DNA of 64,000 nucleotides, taken from the NCBI GenBank assembly GCA_030490835.1, contig CM059971.1:7258938-7322937 (forward strand), written 5' to 3'. Both the position numbers and the translations under genes were made by a program. The stretch's first letter is position 1. Each line of letters starts with the position of its first letter. Origin of the DNA: Annona cherimola (lineage: Eukaryota > Streptophyta > Magnoliopsida > Magnoliales > Annonaceae). This document shows, piece by piece, positions 23,293 through 35,000 of the stretch. The notes below the pieces were generated by a model. The model searched no databases. It was not told the origin of the DNA and saw only the letters and a list, made by a program, of their open reading frames with translations.

Positions 23293-23682
23293 GAGGAATG
23301 ATCCTGTTAGTCAAGGCTAAGCAAATGCTTCGTTTAGCCCACCTCAAAAAATCTATTTTCAACACTTTTTTTAAAAACATTTTTCTTTATAAATTTGTGT
23401 TATTTAAGTGTATGTAACCTATAATTCAAGTTTTACTATTTTTGATATGTGTATATATTTCTTTGAGATTTTTAAATATCTATATGTATTTAAAATACCT
23501 TTGTCTTTGAAAATCTCAAAGAAATATATACACATATTCAAAAATGGTAAAACTTGAATTATATGTTAAATACACTTAGATGAATAAGTATATGAAAAAG
23601 CAAAAATAAAGTGTTATATATGAATTTTTCGAGGTGGGCTAAGTGAGACATTTGCTTAACCTGGACTAACAGGATCACTTCT
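23293..23682. mobile_element. Foldback MITE, GATCCTGTTAG family, copy 1
   Basis: Left tip GAGGAATGATCCTGTTAG followed by AAGCAAATG and GCCCACCTC; right end GAGGTGGGCTAAGTGAGACA then AACAGGATCACTTC in inverse. Inner arms carry AAGTTTTACTATTTTTGATATG. Same family as 24440-24838 and 36181-39348. Confidence 0.8.
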
Positions 23683-23726
23683 TTACATAAATTTTTTTAT
23701 AGAAGCATCTTTGTACAAACACATAG

Positions 23727-24428
23727 ATATGAGAAATATTCAGGTGCAGTTTTGCTGCACCAAAATTACATTGCAGCTACCTCAAAATAGGCCCTACATG
23801 ATCATAAAATTATAATCTACTTAATCTATTGTATTTAGAATTATGTATTCTATTACCATACTAATTTTCATTCCAATTGTATATGTATATAGATCCCATC
23901 AGAAAATGGTACAAATTCAATAAAATAAAATAGTTTGATGTGAATAACAACTTTAAAATTGTTTATGTTATTTACAGTTGTTTTTCGATATATAAACTAT
24001 TTGCTATAAAATTTATATATAAATAAATTATTGTATAAAGTATCAATACATTTAATTACATATGGGGCTCATTTTGAGCTAACTACACTATTAATTACAG
24101 TTCTACTTTTCATCAAAAAAAAATACAGTTCTACTCCACCCATTATATTTAGAATAATAATTCTATTATCATATCAATTTTTATGCCAATCAGATATGTG
24201 TATGGACCCTATCTGAAAATGGTATAAATTCAATGTAATAAAATAGTTTGATTTAAATAACAACTTTAAATTAGTTTTTCGACATCTGAACTGTCTAAAG
24301 TATGATTTTTATGTGGATAAATGATTGTATAAAGTTTCATTGCATTTTAATATATGTGTGACCCATTTTTTGGACAATTGCACTGCTGTTCTGGTGCAGT
24401 GCCATTACACCGAAACAACTCTCATATA
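23727..24428. mobile_element. GGTGCAG-tip MITE family, two joined copies
   Basis: The ends ATATGAGAAATATTCAGGTG and (inverted) ATATGAGAGTTGTTTCGGTG are terminal inverted repeats. The interior contains two related halves (TAGTTTGATGTGAATAACAA near 23932, TAGTTTGATTTAAATAACAA near 24244), suggesting nested or tandem copies. Related single copies are at 26318-26695 and 27250-27575. Confidence 0.6.
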
Positions 24429-24439
24429 TATATATACAT

Positions 24440-24838
24440 GAAAAATAATTCTGTTAGCCCGGGAAAAACAAATGCCTTCCTCAACCCACTTCAAAAAATC
24501 TATTGATAAAATTTGTTTTGCTTTTTTTTTTCATACACTTGTTTATCTAAGTGCATTTAACATATAAACTAAGTTTTACTATTTTTGGATATGTATATAT
24601 ATATTTATTTTAGATTTTTAAAGAAAAGGGTATTTTAAATACATATATACACATTGATGTTTAAAAATATAAAAAAATATATAAACATATTTAAGAAAGG
24701 TGAAAACTTGGTTTGTATATTAAATATACTTAGATAAACAAGTATAAGGAGAAAAAAGTAAAAAAAAATATTGTAAATAAGTTTTTTGAGATGGGCTAAG
24801 TAGGAAATTTGCTTAGCCTGAGCTAACAGAATCACTCT
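24440..24838. mobile_element. Foldback MITE, GATCCTGTTAG family, copy 2
   Basis: Left AATTCTGTTAGCCCGGG, right GCTTAGCCTGAGCTAACAGAATC in inverse, inner arms AAGTTTTACTATTTTTGGATATG and complement. Confidence 0.75.
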
Positions 24839-24844
24839 TTTTAA

Positions 24845-25920
24845 GCGGTTTTGACGATGACAAAAGGATGTAATTCTGCACACTTGAATTTGATTTTGCG
24901 AATTTGTATTTGTGCTCTTGAACAAAATTTTGAAAAATGTGATATATTTATGGAATTATCATTTGGAGTTTCTAATACTAATTGTGACAAGATTGAACCT
25001 AAATTTGAAAATAGAATATACTTTTTGGAATGCTTATAATAGTCTTGGAATATGCTCAATTAATAACTTCACTTAGAACAATTATGGAATATACTCTTTG
25101 AGATATTCTTAATCTTGAATTAAGATTGGTTTGTTCATTTATTATTATCTTGAGTGGGTTAATATGATTGAAGCAGGACTTTTCCTCGAAATTCGTATTT
25201 TGCAAAGAAAGGAGAAAGGTCGACATTTTGGATCAAAAGGTTTAACTTTTTAATTAGTTTAGAATGAACACGGTCTCAACTGGAGCAAGCAAAAGTTCAA
25301 CCTTTGTGATGCGGTAGAAAAGAAAATTATGAGAAATTTGAATATGCATGGAGAACTCTTAGGTTATCTTCTAAGCCACGTTTCAAGTGATCAAAAGAAT
25401 ATGAAATGAGAATTTGGGAGAGCTAGAAGGCATTGAAAATTGAAGAAAAATACACAAGTGCAAAATTTGAAAAATTCTAAAGTACTTCATTGTGATATAA
25501 TTTTTCTAGAAGTTCAAAGGTCAAGTTGAAGTTGTAAATTCTTAAAGGTGTTGCTGCTGAGCATTTAAAGCTACAAAATGTTGATTAATTGAAGAGTGCT
25601 GCTCTTGCATATGTGCTAAACTAATTTACTTTTCATTTAAAGTTTTGTTCTTTGTATTATCTTAGTGTTGATGGTAATGAAATCAAGAGAGGTTGTGATC
25701 CCTTGGTATTGATGGTGATCAAACCAAGAGAAAGCGAATTAAAGTGTTGATTGCTTCACTTGCTTTCTTGGAGCTTAATACCAATTTCAGAAGACACTTA
25801 AACTAACTATATCACTGTAACCTGTATGTTAAGTTGAATAGTAGAACCCAAGTCATCGTGCTTGGAGAGTGGAGTAGGATGGGGAAATCCGAATTACTAT
25901 ATGTGTTTTTGTCTTTATAG
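24845..25920 (+). repeat. Possible LTR remnant
   Basis: Starts near GGTTTTGACGATGACAAAAGG, like SIRE-type copia LTRs that open with TTTTGATGATGACAAA. It is noncoding and has no partner LTR or clear end. An unrelated intergenic segment is possible. Confidence 0.3.
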
Positions 25921-26317
25921 TTTGTTTTCATTATTATAGTTTGTATTTTTTTGCTTGATCAACATTATTTTATCAAAGTTTTTTAAGTAGCTATCACATG
26001 GGACCAATATTAATATATGAATCATCTAAAATATCATTATTATGTGGATAAATAATTCTATAAAAAATTACTATATTTCAATATAAAATAAATGAATCCA
26101 AGCATTTTTCTAGTTACACATGAATGTATTTATTTTTAAACAAATGTGACCTATGCACATATTAGATTTGGTTGAAACTTGGTATCTTAACAAAAGAAAT
26201 GATGTTAAATACAATTAACGGATTGAATTTTTTATCAAGCATTAAAATCTTAAAATTTGAGGGGGTTATATAGAATCTCTTTTATGTAACTCGATTACAT
26301 AGAAGCAGACCTGATAT
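25921..26317. other. AT-rich transposon remnants, no gene
   Basis: Ends with TATGTAACTCGATTACATAGAAGCAGAC near 26285, the tip motif of the family at 26705-27240, so it probably holds the right part of another diverged copy. Confidence 0.4.
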
Positions 26318-26695
26318 ATATATGAAAAATATTCAAGTGTAGATAGGCTACACTACACTATAATTATGGTACAGTCCACCCAAAATGGGCTCAACATGTA
26401 TTAAAATTAATATTTACTTTACCCATTGTATTTATAATTATTTATTTTGATAGTGTACCTATTTTCATCCAAATTTAGCATGTTTATATGCTCCATTTTA
26501 AAATGGTATAAAATCAATATAATAAAATAGTTTAACATAAATATAAAATTTAAAGTAGTACTTTCAAGATTTAAACCGTCTAAAGTATATTATTAGATAA
26601 ATGCTTATATGAAATATTTTAATATTCTAATATATGTGGGGCCCATTTTGCAATAGATTGTACTGTAATTATAGTGCAATTCGTTTGAACTGGAT
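26318..26695. mobile_element. GGTGCAG-tip MITE family, single copy
   Basis: GAAAAATATTCAAGTGTAG at the left and CTGTAATTATAGTGCAATTCG at the right parallel the ends of 23727-24428. The interior AAAATAGTTTAACATAAATA matches as well. Confidence 0.55.
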
Positions 26696-26704
26696 GAGTT
26701 ATAT

Positions 26705-27240
26705 ATGTATATCGGTTCCGCTTGTATGAAATTCTTTTTTTACGTAACCCCCTTTATATTTAAAATCTTGATGGTGATGAAAAATTTGATAGTGATGAAA
26801 AATCCACTTCATCCATTGTATTTAATATCATTTATAGTATCTTAAAAATCTTTTTATTTGTTTAGTTTCATGGTATGTGGTCACTATCTATAAATAGTTT
26901 AATTCTAAAATATCAATTTTATAGCAGTTTTTTCAACATCTAAACCATTTAAAACGTCACTATTATTTATATAAATGATTCTATAAAATTTTATTACATT
27001 CTAATATATGTGTGAAAGGATTTAAACATTTTTTATAATTTACACATGAAAATATGTATTTTTCAACAAATGTGCCACAATAACTATTTTCGATCAGGAT
27101 GAAACTTAGTCTCCTAGTTAAACAAATAATGCTAAATATAATAAATGAATTGAATTTTCAATAAAAGATTAAAATGTTAAAATTTGAAGGAATTGCATGA
27201 CTCATCTTCCATGTAAACTGATTACATAGAAGTAGAGCCC
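26705..27240. mobile_element. GTTACAT-tip nonautonomous DNA transposon, copy 1
   Basis: The left end CGGTTCCGCTTGTATG plus TTTACGTAACCCCC and the right end GATTACATAGAAGTAGAGCC are inverted. The interior contains the GTGAAA...AAACTTAGTCTCCTAGTTAA type block. Sister copies are at 27583-28075 and 50612-51108. Confidence 0.55.
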
Positions 27241-27249
27241 ATATACATA

Positions 27250-27575
27250 TAAGAACCAATTTAGTGCTGACGAATTACATCATAATTACGGTGCAACCCA
27301 ATGTAAAATGGCCTCGCACATATTAAAATGTTAAAAATCTTAATACAATCATTTATACATTTCAATAACATACTTTATATGGTTTAGATCTTAAAAATAT
27401 TACTTTAAAATTGATATTTAAATTAAACTATCTTATTATGTTGATTTTGTACCATTTTAAGATAAAACATATACACATGCTAGATTTGGATAAAATAAAT
27501 AATTTTGAATATAATGAATGTGGTAGATTAATTTTAATACATGTGTGGCCCATTTTAGGGTGGTCTACACTTGAA
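27250..27575. mobile_element. GGTGCAG-tip MITE family, partial copy
   Basis: Begins AAGAACCAATTTAGTGCTGA, includes CATAATTACGGTGCAACCC, and ends CACTTGAATATTTTTC, paralleling the other two copies in reduced form. Confidence 0.45.
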
Positions 27576-27582
27576 TATTTTT

Positions 27583-28073
27583 CTATATATATGGTCTCGC
27601 TTCTTTGTAACTTTATTTTAAAAATATTTATGGTTATCGAAAAATTATTATATTTAACATAAATTATAGTAGCTTGGAAACTTTTTTTTTTAATTTCATT
27701 GCATATGGGTCCCATGTATAAATGTATAAAATCAACGTAATAAAATGATTCAATACTAAAATGTAATTTAAAGTAGTTTTTCAACATCTAAACGATTTAA
27801 AATATAACTACTATGTGAATAAATGATTCTATAAGTTACTATTATATTCTATTATGTGTGTAAATGAATTTAATAATTTTTCATATATAAAACATTTTTA
27901 AGCAAGTGTAGCGCATACACACACTTGATTTAGATGAAATTTGGCCTCCAAGATAAACGAGTGAAGTCAAATACAATGAATGGATTGAATTTTAAATTAA
28001 TTATCATAATTTAAAAATTAAGAGGTTATATGGCTTAACTTCTACACATAACCTGATTACATAAAAGCGGAGT

Positions 28074-28075
<2 letters not shown>
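27583..28075. mobile_element. GTTACAT-tip nonautonomous DNA transposon, copy 2
   Basis: GGTCTCGCTTCTTTGTAAC on the left and CCTGATTACATAAAAGCGGAG on the right form inverted ends. The interior resembles 26705-27240. Confidence 0.55.

Positions 28076-28109
<34 letters not shown>
28076..28109. repeat. (TA)n microsatellite
   Basis: An uninterrupted run of TA dinucleotides at the edge of a DNA transposon. Confidence 0.9.
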
Positions 28110-28111
<2 letters not shown>

Positions 28112-30546
28112 ATTAGATGCAACAAAGCTGCAGCCAAATTATTGTGTAGTTGCATGTTCTCATTGTATATCCGAGCGGGTGAAATCCCAGCCATTGACGA
28201 TTGCTGGCGCGTGTAGCGAGTATTAAAATAGGACTTTTCGTTTGACGGCTAAAGCAAGAATCAGGTTTCCTTCTTTCCTTTGCGACCTTCCCTCTCGCCC
28301 CTACGCTCTTCCAGTCACCTCCTCTCCAAATTGGCCTCATACACTCGTCTCCCTCACTGTCTTCTCCGACCATCTGCCTTGCCCTGCATCCACTTTCGCT
28401 GCCTTCTCCTTTTTCCATACTCTCTCTTCCTCTCTAGCTTGTCTCAACTCCCTCTCTCTTGTCTCTCCAACCTCAAGTCTTTGGTTGGTGGGATTTTAGC
28501 AGCTGCTCATTTTTGAGATACTCTTGGTTTCCTTGGAAAATTGGCCATTATTTCTCTTGAGGAAGAGTCTTCTTGATTTTGGAGGGGCTCCAAAATTTGA
28601 AAAGTGATTCTTTCTTTTGCTTAGTTGTTTCATCATCTCTTGTTGAGCCGTGTATTTGTTTCAGGGGAGAGCTTCATTTTTTTCCCATTTTTTGGGCAGG
28701 TATAACCATCGAATCCTCTCTATTTTGATCGATTTGGCAGCCATGTAATCTTGAGATTTTCCACTTTCGTTTGTGAATCTAGAGATTTCTATTTAGCTTT
28801 ATAGTTTTAGATTGCAGATAGTTGTCATTCTTGTTTTCGATTTTTTATATTTGGCTTTTTGGTGCATTGCCTGTTGTCTATTTTGACTAATTAGCTTCAA
28901 GAGAGTTGGTGCCGCAGTGACAACCCCCTTGTGTGTGAAATTTCGCATGTGCCAAACATAATTATATGGGAAATATAAAGGGCTTGTGGTTGCTAAGAAA
29001 GGGGGGACGAAAAACAAAGGCTTCAAGGCAAGGAGAGAAGATTGAGTAGAGGCAAAGCTATCCATGCAAATTCATTGAGTTTCATCTCTTATTCTTCTTT
29101 TTATTATTCTTTTCTCTTTTGTAAACTTGATTTTGAAGAGATTTGAAGCCATGTTTATGAGCTAAATCTCCTTGTGGTGGGAGATATGAATGATTTGATA
29201 TAATAGACTTTGTTATTTGATTTTTTTTGTGCTTGAATAAAATTTTAGTCGTATTGTAACTTGTGTTGTATGGAATTACCCTTATATATCATTCTTTATG
29301 CGTTTGCAAGCTTTGCAACCTTTTAAATTAATTTAATATTCTAATTTATGCTCGGAAAAGATGGATTTGGACGAAATCTATATGTAAGGCATAAGTTTTT
29401 TAGCTCTTGTGGTGTTAGATGTTAATATGGATAGAGGTATACCTATTAATCCTATGCAGTCTTAATTAAATTACGTGGTTATTAACCTTGTTTTACTTGT
29501 TTGCATAGGAACATAACAATTAATTAAAACAGGGTTAGGTTTATATGTGTTTGAAAACATATATGAATATAAATGAGCTTAGATTAGTAATCTTTGTATA
29601 ACTTTTTTTTTTATGAAACTTTGTATAACTTACTTAAAATGGGATCAATTTGACATAACTATGAGTCAATAAATTCATACTCCCATTTATCTTACTAATT
29701 CCAAAGAAATCTTATCAGTAGCTACTCATATTTGATTATTTTCTTCTTAGTTTAGTTAAGTTTAATTCAGTCACTTAAATACAAATCTCGGTTAAGTTAC
29801 CAATTCACTATGGACAATTGGAATACAGGTATGGCAACTAACCACACCAAACCAAATACATACAGAAACATAAAAACGAACTCTATCAAACAAGTTACAT
29901 GAAACGCCCGCAATAGTCTTTCCATCTAGTTTATTTCTTTTTTTTTTTTTAAATTTAGTTTTCTTATTAATGTGGAATTTGGATGTCTTTGTTATCCAAA
30001 AGCTTTAATGAATGATACTGTAGAGAAAAATCTTGTCTTCGGCCAAGATAGAGTATGCATTCCTCGCAATGGACGATTGCGTTTGTAAGATAAATGGGGG
30101 TTGTGTGCTTAGGTACATGTTACCCTGTATTTATTATTGATTCAATTCCTTTGTAAGCTAAATGGGTATGGGTTGTGTTTTTAGGTGTATGTAACCCTGA
30201 AATTTTTTTTTTATTTTTTGATGATTGAATTCCAAAGTTCGGATGCACTCTGAGTTGGGTTTACGGGTTACCTTCCTCATTTCGCTTGAACTTGGCATGT
30301 CATTTACGAAATTTTTCTAATTATTGAGGATGATACTGCAAAATTTCAGCGCTGGAGGGGTGAGGTAGGAAATTGGAATGGCCCTACCTCTTATTGCAAT
30401 CGGACCCTTTCGAAGCCCATCTCCTTCTCCGGCAAGCCTACCATCTCCATACGGCGTCACCTTCTTTTTTTTAACTTAGCAGCAGCCCAACGCATGATGA
30501 TCCTCCGTTCTCCATACGCCGACGGTATGCCGGGAGTATGCAGCGC
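28110..30546. other. Unassigned region with a pyrimidine-rich block
   Basis: 28240-28500 is CT-rich and less AT-rich than its surroundings, and CAG/GTATAACC near 28697 could be a splice donor, so a 5' UTR exon is conceivable. GCCATGTTTATGAGCTAAATC near 29147 resembles text found in some plant LTRs. No frame shows a recognisable domain, and the rest to 30546 has no gene I can support. Confidence 0.35.
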
Positions 30547-30800
30547 TACATGATCCTGGGCGCATACACTTATTTTTTACTTTTTTCAAATTTTTTTATA
30601 ATAATGTTAATCTATATGCATTTAATATTTGTATAAATTTTTAATATTTTTGGAGTATTTTAGATATTTATTTTTAATTTTTGAAAATCAGTACTCAAAA
30701 AATAGTAAAAATTTATAAAGATGTTAAATATACATATATTAACAGTTTTATAAAAAAATTTTGAAAAAATAAAATAAATGGGTGCATGGGCCCGGGAGAG
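30547..30800. mobile_element. Foldback MITE interrupting an ankyrin exon relic
   Basis: GGGCGCATACACTTATTTT on the left and AAAATAAATGGGTGCATGGGCCC on the right are inverted. The arms hold ATTTTTAATATTTTTGGAGT-like core and complement. The ankyrin-like sequence on the right stops at its edge. Confidence 0.65.
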
Positions 30801-30804
30801 TATA

Positions 30805-31080
30805 CGATCGGTGTGCCATTTCTCCTGCACACTGACTATCAACTGATAATCCCCCAGAATCTTGACAATCTCGAAGCAACCGGCCTCTACGGCAGTGTAA
30901 AGAGCAGTGCCATCATGGAATTTTCCAGGATTTCTTTGATGAAGTCCTCATGTCCAAGACTTGCAGCGATGTGCAGAGCTGTTTTTGCTTGCACTTGGCC
31001 ACTTATTCATGGAGTCGTACGTCTCCATTTGTTGTTGCTCTGTTTAGATCAGGATTCATGGCTGCGATATTTGTCAGTGG
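30805..31080 (-). pseudogene. Broken N-terminal ankyrin exon (third copy)
   Basis: The - strand shows MNPDLNRATTNGDV near 31056, then, after frame breaks, HIAASLG and an ankyrin-like stretch matching MYPELYKAATSGNVGFLEQ...ALHIAAKF of gene A exon 1. A stop and frameshifts are present, and the end is cut by the MITE at 30547-30800. No PGG or other exons follow to the left, so it is a relic of a third paralogue. Confidence 0.7.
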
Positions 31081-32011
31081 GTACAAGGCCAACGGGTGTC
31101 TTTGAATGTCTTTGGGAGTTCTCTCTTTATTACATGCCGCTAGCTCGCAAAGCCTTTTTTAATCCCCGAGAAGTATACCTAGTAAAGTCTTGGACGCGTC
31201 TTGTTATATAAAATGATTGACTTTGATCATTTTTTTATTTTTATTTTTTAAAAAAGGAGCTACTCGCAACTAGCTAATAATAAATAAAGACACAACGAAC
31301 AAGGACACAGAAACTGAATTTCTTAGGTTACCTCCTGATAAGAGAATTTACTCGTCCCTTTCTCGTCTATCACAGATAATCCAGGCGTCAGCTTGATCTC
31401 TTTGCTACTATCATGATCAGCTAGATGGAGGTGGTCCACTTGGTCTATGATTTCAACATCATGAGATTGGCAAATTAAGTGGATTAATGGACAATATCAG
31501 TCTCCTTGAGGGCATTGCTCAGTTTGAAATTGCAAGAGTGATGCATATTTGGTTTGTTTTATTTTTATTTTTATTTTTTGTTGTTGCTGATTCATACTTG
31601 GATTTGATCATGGGAAGAGAAAGATCAGCCAACAATGGGGCAGATTTCAATCAATGAACCAGGTTTGCTGTGTCCTGATTACTGTAAACCTCAGCATTGA
31701 ACAGAGCATTATACCTATATCTCTCAGAGGCCCAGAGAACAGAGCTTGGCCTTGGCCCCTGCATTGTTGGAGGCAGATGGGTGTTGTGATTGCCAGCAGT
31801 GTAAATCTGCCAGTCATTGTCCCAAATGGGCAGCCAACATACGATTTAAAATACACATAGGGAATTGAATTATCATAGCAGAAAAGTCATTCATGAGTTA
31901 ACATCCATCTACTATAACTAACAAATAGACAACCACCTTGAAACTATTAATAAACAACCACTAATTGCTACAACAGTTCGAGTTCCTGTGTCACACCATG
32001 AATACAGTTAT

Positions 32012-35000
32012 TCAAGCTGAAAAGAAGAATTTGTTGCCTAGAATAACATCCGACAACTTAAGGATGGGCAGACAGCAGGAAATGACGATCTCAGCTATGG
32101 CCAACCCCATGCTTTCATCTGCAACTACTGCAAACAAGCCTGCTGACAACGCGGCGAACATGCAGAGACATGCAAGGAGGGTATAATTATCGCCGCTAAA
32201 CAGTTTTTGAACTGTACCTTCGGGGTCATTTTCCATAGCTTTTGGTCCCCATGCACTCACGTACGAAAATATGGCAAGCATAGAGAAGCCCATGGCAATA
32301 ACACCAAGAAACACAAAAGCTTTGAAAGCTGGCTTGCTTGCCAGAATAGCTGTTCCTGGGTTAGGCTCACTGCCACTCCTGTACCCACCTGGTAAGGTAA
32401 AGGCTGCTGCAAATGAAGCTGCGGCAATCAGTGATGCGACCACAGTTAACACTTGTTGTTGATTTTCCCTTCCTTTCCAATCAATCTTTTCCTTGAGAGC
32501 TGTGTCAGGCATGATTTGAGGCCGGGCCCTAGATATCATTGTGAGAATCATGTTAGGATCTGTAACAAAATGATCACACCTACAAATGCCCCAAACCATG
32601 TATGTTTGCAAATGAAAAATTGGCTAGAATTCTAGGTTTGTCACAATTTCCTTCCATTAAATCGTTATACACCATACAAAATTTGTTATGTCCTCCAGTA
32701 TGCTTAGAATTTACAAACGAAAACATAAGTAGTGGTCTGGAAATGATTTAAATCACCCAAACGGTTATAGGGAAAAAACCTCACAGAGGCTTAGGACCAA
32801 CAAAAGGCAAATTACCATCTAAAGCAGATGAGCGTCTTCAACCACCTATATATTGTATATGAATGTCACTATTTTCAATCAAAGGATAAATGGGTCTCCT
32901 CTCAAAATCAGTTAATTGAAACCCTGAATTATTATCTATCTCATATCTACTACTAGTTAAAAAAATACGCAGAAGATAACTTTTAGCAACTTTGTTAGCT
33001 CATTCAAGACGTAATATTCTAAAAGACATGTTCTAAGCAAGGCTTCATTACCGATAAGTTATTCATGCAATGCATTTGGCATTCACATAATCCATCCGGT
33101 ACGAAGAGTCTAACAATTAAGATGTGTAGGCAAGGGTAATACCTTAAAGCAGCGTCACCACGTTTAGTACGTATTTTATTCCTGATCATGTCAAGCTTTG
33201 CTTTCGTCTCTCTTCCTGCTTGATTGTGTAGATTGGCTAAAAGTTGAATAGGTGTGTTTCCATCTTTATCAGTACCATCAAGCAACCCTTCAATTTGAGG
33301 TAGTTTTAGCAAATTTCGAATAATTTTGTACCTTCGATGTAGCAAACCAATGTGGAGTACATTCCTTCTGCTCGAGTCAATTTGTTCGATGGTGTCTGGA
33401 CAGTGCTCGAGCAGCACTGAAATTGACGATTCCTTACCAAAAGCCACTGCTGCATGAAGTGGCGAGTGGCCATTTTTGTCTACTATGTAAGGAACGCGAA
33501 GGCTGTCAGTTTTGAGGATCATATAAACTATCTCAGCATTGTTTCTCCAAGCAGCATAATGAAGGGCTGTTTTTCCATTGTCGTCTCGTATCCTCATCAG
33601 CTCTCTCAGCTCGTCTGCTGTGAGTTGGGGTATACGAATAATATGTGCATCTGCCATTAACAAAAGCAAGCTGATGAGACGCATTAATTGTAATGGGATT
33701 ATATTGATATGACTTTTTTATGGCAATTTATGTTGACATGAATTGATATGTAAGCAAAAGGAAAAACCAAGGTGTTAGGGTTGAGATCAAGTTACAAACA
33801 CATACACAAAACGTAGAAAATAACGTGGATTAGCTTCAAACTTACTCCACAAGAGAAAAGAGTAATTAATAAATTACTAAACAATTATAACTTTTTTCTC
33901 TTAGGCAACACTTTTAGAGAATCTCTTCCCTTGACTCTCTCCCCTAGCTATGATTATTAAACTCTATAGATTACATGTTTATTTATAACTTTCACATACA
34001 CCTTCCGTGACTTATATGTAATCCTAGACTCACTTAACTAAGATACATGAAGAGATACCTAAACTTGGGATTTAATTACATGAAACAAACCTACCAACTA
34101 GTAAAGAAACTTATGTCTTCAATGACTCTGCTTCCATGCTTGAATTTGTATAGTCTATCACATCCTTCTTAGGTGCCATGTACAACTCATCTCTACCATA
34201 CGATCTTCAATGACTTCATAAGAGCTTCACCTGTCTGCATACTTCTTACTAATCTATAAAGACTTTCAATCTTCTTACCTTTTGTTAATCATAGCTCTCT
34301 TTATTACTTTTAAAACTCCATCTCCAGCTGAAATCTCTAACCCTCTAGGGTCTATCATTCCTAATAAAGTCAAATTTATCCACAAATTACGAACCTGCTT
34401 TACAAGAGTAAACATCCATATAACTCCATCAAACATGTGAATCTGTACCGTGCCAACACCAGCAACTCTACCATTGTCTTTTTCCCATTCTAATGGTACC
34501 ACCATTGCATTCCTTGTATGAACTGAATTATTCCTTGGCTATATATATGTGAAAGCAACATCTGGAAACAAAGATCCAATCATCACTTCCTATAGATGTT
34601 TCTGCTACAAGCAATTCATCACTTTCTGAATCCACATCAAATGAGGAATAAGTAGATGATTTTGCTTCTTCTATCTTCTCTTCCCTATTTCATTTTCTCT
34701 CTTTCTTCTAACTCTCCTTCCACTTGTAATAGACTCTTCTTATGTGACTTTTCTTGCCGCATTCTCAGTACTCAATATCTCTATTTGATTTGGACGAACT
34801 TCTAGATCTGTTTGGACTATTTAATGATCTTTGCCTGTATTGTTGACCATCAATCACAACCAAAGTGCTCTCACTACTCGAATATCCATTATCATTGTTT
34901 CTTTTACGAGTCTCATTCATCACTAAAGAACTAATAATACTCATTAAACTCCAAAGTATCCTACTTGTACAACAATGTCATTGCAATATAATCAAATGAC

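Noticed and set aside
28242..28516. Ser/Pro/Leu-rich frames
   Set aside because: CT-rich sequence open in two frames at once, no domain, no splice support.
32816..32835. A 20-nt microexon that would also fix the phase between exons 2 and 4 of gene A (and 54178-54197 in B)
   Set aside because: The acceptor lacks a pyrimidine tract; the 104-nt exon 3 just upstream fits phase, has a T-rich acceptor and encodes a conserved segment.
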